From a bacterium (lineage in GTDB: Bacteria; AUK180): 6,968 nt of DNA. The DNA lies in contig JAGGYO010000052.1 of NCBI GenBank assembly GCA_021162505.1, forward strand, positions 1 to 6,968, read 5' to 3'. The first letter of the stretch is position 1; each line of letters begins with the position of its first letter. Shown piece after piece: positions 4,741 through 6,968 of this stretch. Made by a program: the position numbers and the translations under genes. The notes beneath the pieces are model-generated. The model was not told where the DNA came from. It did no database searches and saw only the letters and a program-made list of their open reading frames with translations.

Positions 4741-5011
4741 GTATGAAAAAGCCGTAGAGATCTTTAAACTAATTGGAAATGAAAGTAGATTCAAGATTCT
4801 ACTTGCACTCATTGACAATAATGGTTGCGTTACTGAAGTTGCAAAAAATACAGGGATTTCACAATCACTTGTTTCTCAAATAATTAAAAAGTTCATTTAT
4901 ATGGACCTTATTGAGAAGCGAACAGAGGGGCATAAAAGATTCTACTGCATTAAAGATAAGAAACTTGTTGATATTATCGCGGAGTTAATAAATTATGTTA
5001 AAGAAAAATAA
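4739..5011 (+). CDS. ArsR/SmtB-family winged-helix transcriptional repressor
   Basis: This 90-aa DNA-binding protein presumably represses the operon it heads. The family shape is clear: N-terminal helix (A-V-E-I-F-K-L-I), then N-E-S-R-F-K-I-L-L-A-L (14-24), matching the family's 'D/N-x-x-R-x-x-I-L-x-x-L', the helix-turn-helix V-T-E-V-A...G-I-S-Q-S-L-V-S-Q-I-I-K-K-F (31-52), and the wing L-I-E-K-R-T-E-G-H-K-R-F-Y-C-I (57-71). The arsenic/cadmium-type E-L-C-V-C motif is absent. There are exactly two cysteines: Cys30, just before the first helix-turn-helix helix, and Cys70 at the end of the wing. Two-cysteine ArsR relatives (BigR, SqrR, YgaV) sense persulfides or redox state, but their second cysteine lies in the last helix, so equivalence is only suggestive. 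A metal sensor is the alternative. The next gene begins 17 bases before its stop. Confidence 0.9.
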   Translation: MYEKAVEIFKLIGNESRFKILLALIDNNGCVTEVAKNTGISQSLVSQIIKKFIYMDLIEKRTEGHKRFYCIKDKKLVDIIAELINYVKEK

Positions 5012-5516
5012 TATTCTTATTTTATTTTTATTAGTGCTTCTTTCCGCATGTTTGAGCGGGGCAACGGTAAAACCTAAATATAATACTTTGTCCTTCAAAA
5101 CAGTGAATGGAAAGGAAATACAATTGCAGAAGATCAATGGCAAGATCATCCTTGTGGATTTTTGGGCTACCTGGTGTCCGCCATGTAGAAAGACCATACC
5201 TAAATTAATAGATATTGAGAAAAATTTGGGTGATTATGTTACTGTTTTGGGGATTTCTCTTGATCAAAAGATCTCTCTTAAAGAGTTACATTCTTTTTAC
5301 AAAGCGAATAAGATCAATTATCCCGTAGGATTTGCAAATAAGTCGATCTATAATTATTTTGGACCCGTACATGCCATCCCTACCATCTTTATTGTTTCAC
5401 CAAAAGGAGAAATATTGGATAAAGTAATCGGCTATGATCCTCGATTAGACATCAAGGTGAAATATTATATTAAGAAATTAAAGCTTAAAAAAACAGAGGA
5501 TAAAAAAAATGATTGA
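4995..5516 (+). CDS. TlpA/ResA-like thiol-disulfide oxidoreductase, lipoprotein
   Basis: This 173-aa envelope thioredoxin-fold protein is likely anchored by lipid. It has the signal K-K-N-N plus hydrophobic core and a lipobox LSAC (16-19), so Cys19 is the anchor. The fold begins with L-S-F-K-T-V-N-G-K-E-I (32-42), as in TlpA/ResA/redoxin proteins. The active site is WCPPC (60-64; Cys61 and Cys64), followed by R-K-T-I-P, and the cis-proline is Pro129 in H-A-I-P-T. The usual role is to reduce or reshuffle disulfides on exported proteins such as apocytochromes, or to act in extracytoplasmic peroxide or thiol metabolism; the substrate is unknown. TlpA-type proteins normally receive electrons through CcdA or DsbD, and neither is in the window. 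The start has GGAG (4981-4984) ten bases upstream inside arsR. It overlaps trxB by 8 bases (ATGATTGA). The lysine-rich C-terminal tail is poorly conserved-looking. Confidence 0.9.
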   Translation: MLKKNNILILFLLVLLSACLSGATVKPKYNTLSFKTVNGKEIQLQKINGKIILVDFWATWCPPCRKTIPKLIDIEKNLGDYVTVLGISLDQKISLKELHSFYKANKINYPVGFANKSIYNYFGPVHAIPTIFIVSPKGEILDKVIGYDPRLDIKVKYYIKKLKLKKTEDKKND

Positions 5517-6444
5517 AAAAGATGTTGTTATTATTGGCGGAGGTCCGGCAGGACTTACTGCTGCTTTATATTCAAGCCGTGGGTTATTATCTACCGTTTT
5601 AATAGAAAAAGCTATTATCGGCGGGCAAATCGCTTTATCCGAATGGATAGAGAACTATCCCGGGTTTCCAAATGGTATTTCAACAGCAGAACTCACAAAT
5701 AATATGAAAAAACAAGTAGAATCCTTCAATACACAGATCATGATGGATGAAGTAACAGATATGGAAACTCTTGATAGAGGTTTTTTAGTTAAAACCTGGG
5801 GAGAAGAGATCAAGACAAAGGGAATTATATTTACGCCGGGTGCTTCACCAAGAAAATTGGGAATACCCGGGGAAGACATATTTACCGGCAGAGGTGTTAG
5901 TTATTGCGCAACATGCGACGGACCATTTTTTAAAGATATGCCTGTTTTGGTTGTTGGTGGTGGAGATACTGCCCTTGAAGAAGCAATCTATCTTACAAAA
6001 CATGCAAACAAGGTTTATATTATGCATAGAAGAGATAAGCTGAGAGCAAATAAAATAATACAAGAAAGAGCAAGAAAACAGGATAAAATAGAATTTATTT
6101 TCAATGCCTTACCACAAGAGATCGTTGGAGATCAGAAGGTTTCAAAAATGATCTATAAAGATAAAATTACTGAAGAGATAAAAGAATTAGAGATCAATGG
6201 GATCTTTATTTTTGTGGGGATTACTCCAAATACCGATTTTATTAAAAATTCAAAATTGGAGATTGCTATTGATGAAAGGGGTTATATCAGTGTTGATAAA
6301 AATTTAAAAACAAATATTGAGGGAATTTATGCAGCGGGGGATGTAATTAAAAAATCATTATATCAAGTATCCACCGCTGTTGGCGATGGCGCTTCTGCGG
6401 CATTCAACCTTCAAAAATATATAGAGGAGTCATATGATGAGTGA
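5509..6444 (+). CDS. trxB: Thioredoxin-disulfide reductase (TrxB)
   Basis: This 311-aa low-molecular-weight flavoprotein transfers electrons from NADPH through FAD and a redox disulfide to thioredoxin in the cytosol. Seen in order: FAD dinucleotide fold GGGPAG (10-15), I-E-N-Y-P-G-F (47-53) and T-P-G-A-S-P-R (109-115); the redox-active CATC (Cys133, Cys136); the NADPH fold G-G-G-D-T-A (150-155); HRRDKLRA (173-180), whose arginines fit the NADPH 2'-phosphate, so an NADPH rather than ferredoxin donor is expected; and the C-terminal FAD motif A-A-G-D-V (275-279) with Q-V-S-T-A-V-G-D-G (286-294). Length and motifs are standard for the family. An AGAGGA ribosome site (5495-5500) lies eight bases before the ATG. 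It shares its start with the tlpA stop and its stop with the trxA start. With trxA immediately downstream, this is a complete cytosolic thioredoxin system. Confidence 0.97.
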   Translation: MIEKDVVIIGGGPAGLTAALYSSRGLLSTVLIEKAIIGGQIALSEWIENYPGFPNGISTAELTNNMKKQVESFNTQIMMDEVTDMETLDRGFLVKTWGEEIKTKGIIFTPGASPRKLGIPGEDIFTGRGVSYCATCDGPFFKDMPVLVVGGGDTALEEAIYLTKHANKVYIMHRRDKLRANKIIQERARKQDKIEFIFNALPQEIVGDQKVSKMIYKDKITEEIKELEINGIFIFVGITPNTDFIKNSKLEIAIDERGYISVDKNLKTNIEGIYAAGDVIKKSLYQVSTAVGDGASAAFNLQKYIEESYDE

Positions 6445-6757
6445 GATCATATTAACAGATGAGAATTTTCAAGAAGAAATAGGAAATCATAAAGGTGTTG
6501 CAATAATTGACTTTTGGGCGGTTTGGTGTGTACCATGTAGAATGGTATCTCCGATAATTGAACAAATTTCAGAAGAATATGCTGGGCAGATTAAGGTTGG
6601 CAAATTAAATGTTGATGAGAACAGAAACATAGCCGCTCAATTCGGTATTATGAGTATTCCAACCATAATGATCTTTCAGGACGGGCAAATGGTTGACCAG
6701 ATAATTGGTGCGGTACCAAAATCCGTGATCATTGCAAAAGTAAAAAATTACCTTTAG
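6437..6757 (+). CDS. trxA: Thioredoxin with WCVPC active site (TrxA)
   Basis: A 106-aa cytosolic thioredoxin that is reduced by TrxB and passes electrons to disulfide-bearing proteins such as ribonucleotide reductase, peroxiredoxins and methionine sulfoxide reductases. The fold is complete: I-I-D-F-W-A with the buried Asp25, active site WCVPC (Cys31, Cys34), K-L-N-V-D-E-N, cis-proline Pro75 in M-S-I-P-T, and F-Q-D-G-Q. The canonical central dipeptide is Gly-Pro; Val-Pro here is unusual and may shift redox potential or partner choice. GAGGAG (6424-6429) is four bases before the ATG at 6434 and seven before the ATG at 6437; the second gives normal spacing and an 8-base overlap with the trxB stop (ATGAGTGA), like the other junctions here, so it is chosen. 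Starting at 6434 adds one Met. Only 21 bases separate its stop from the convergent TonB-domain gene. Confidence 0.96.
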   Translation: MSEIILTDENFQEEIGNHKGVAIIDFWAVWCVPCRMVSPIIEQISEEYAGQIKVGKLNVDENRNIAAQFGIMSIPTIMIFQDGQMVDQIIGAVPKSVIIAKVKNYL

Positions 6758-6778
6758 AAAAAGTTTTTAATTTTCTTC

Positions 6779-6968
6779 TCATTGAAAAGTAACATTAATT
6801 GAATTTTTATTGAATGTATATTTTATATTAATTTCAGCAGCCACAGGATATTTTCCAGAAATAGGTGGAATAAATTCACATAATTTTGACGCTTTTAGTG
6901 AAGCTTTGTCTAAAAGATCATTTCCTGAGCTTTTTATTAGTTTTACCTTCGAAACATTACCTTTCTCA
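6779..6968 (-). CDS. TonB C-terminal-domain protein (partial)
   Basis: The last 62 codons of a minus-strand gene run off the window edge (first full codon ends at 6967; stop TGA at 6781-6779). The fragment reads G-N-V-S-K-V-K-L-I-K-S-S-G-N-D-L-L-D-K-A-S-L-K-A and then F-I-P-P near residue 32. This matches the TonB C-terminal domain pattern 'G-x-V-x-x-V-x-[VI]-x-x-S-S-G-x-x-x-L-D-x-A-A-x-x-A...F-x-P', followed by an amphipathic strand I-N-I-K-Y-T-F. TonB proteins span the inner membrane and link proton-motive force from ExbB/ExbD to outer-membrane receptors. Whether this is a true TonB or one of many TonB-domain proteins needs the missing N-terminus. Presence of this domain supports a diderm host. 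Confidence 0.8.
   Translation of the reverse strand, partial: EKGNVSKVKLIKSSGNDLLDKASLKASKLCEFIPPISGKYPVAAEINIKYTFNKNSINVTFQ

Noticed and set aside
4739..5011. Arsenic-resistance operon interpretation
   Set aside because: The regulator lacks the CXC metal motif and there is no arsenate reductase or arsenite pump; thioredoxin genes can accompany ars operons, but nothing specific is present.
5655..6063. Minus- and plus-strand ORFs inside trxB
   Set aside because: They are shadows within the continuous, motif-complete thioredoxin reductase frame.
6758..6778. AAAAAGTTTTT as a bidirectional terminator between trxA and the TonB-domain gene
   Set aside because: The stem would be pure A/T with a one-base centre and no GC-rich arm, so it cannot form a convincing intrinsic terminator.

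Overview
The window is AT-rich bacterial DNA from a diderm (Gram-negative type) organism. The envelope type is inferred from a TonB C-terminal domain, two LLSC/LSAC-type lipoproteins and an envelope thiol-disulfide oxidoreductase. The species cannot be named from the sequence. Low GC, SD-poor starts in places, many small or secreted hypotheticals and a DUF2378-type protein would fit an uncultivated or poorly studied lineage (spirochaete-, Cloacimonadota- or deltaproteobacteria-like), but this is only an impression.

Layout. Bases 1-80 hold the last 25 codons of a plus-strand gene whose tail looks like a FAD/NAD(P)-dependent oxidoreductase. After an AT-rich gap with a perfect 9-bp inverted repeat (168-191), a nitroreductase-family gene (224-784) overlaps by 8 bases a DUF2378/TIGR02265-like gene (777-1316). 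Facing these on the minus strand, read from 3469 down to 1322, is a tightly packed run: a 32-aa and a 47-aa single-span membrane protein (both easy to miss), an Ig/cadherin-like lipoprotein, the phosphatidylglycerophosphatase PgpA, and a secreted hypothetical. Upstream on the same strand lies a solitary DUF559-type (Vsr-like) PD-(D/E)XK nuclease-fold protein with a conserved-looking N-terminal domain (3553-4242).

Bases 4243-4738 are mostly non-coding. They hold a candidate 28-codon ORF for a cationic amphipathic peptide (4395-4481), a 93-bp palindromic element with GTCATT...AATGAC ends (4518-4610), and a promoter with perfect consensus boxes, TTGACA-N17-TATAAT (4685-4713), overlaid by small inverted repeats.

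That promoter drives the clearest system in the window, a four-gene thiol-redox operon in which each gene overlaps the next: an ArsR-family repressor carrying just two cysteines, a TlpA/ResA-like lipoprotein with CPPC, thioredoxin reductase (trxB, CATC) and thioredoxin (trxA, with CVPC instead of CGPC). The natural reading is NADPH -> TrxB -> TrxA in the cytoplasm, an envelope thioredoxin-fold partner outside, and a repressor that may sense thiol or sulfur status or metal. The effector and the electron route across the membrane are not shown by the sequence. The window closes with the C-terminal part of a TonB-domain protein on the minus strand (6779-6968), convergent with trxA.
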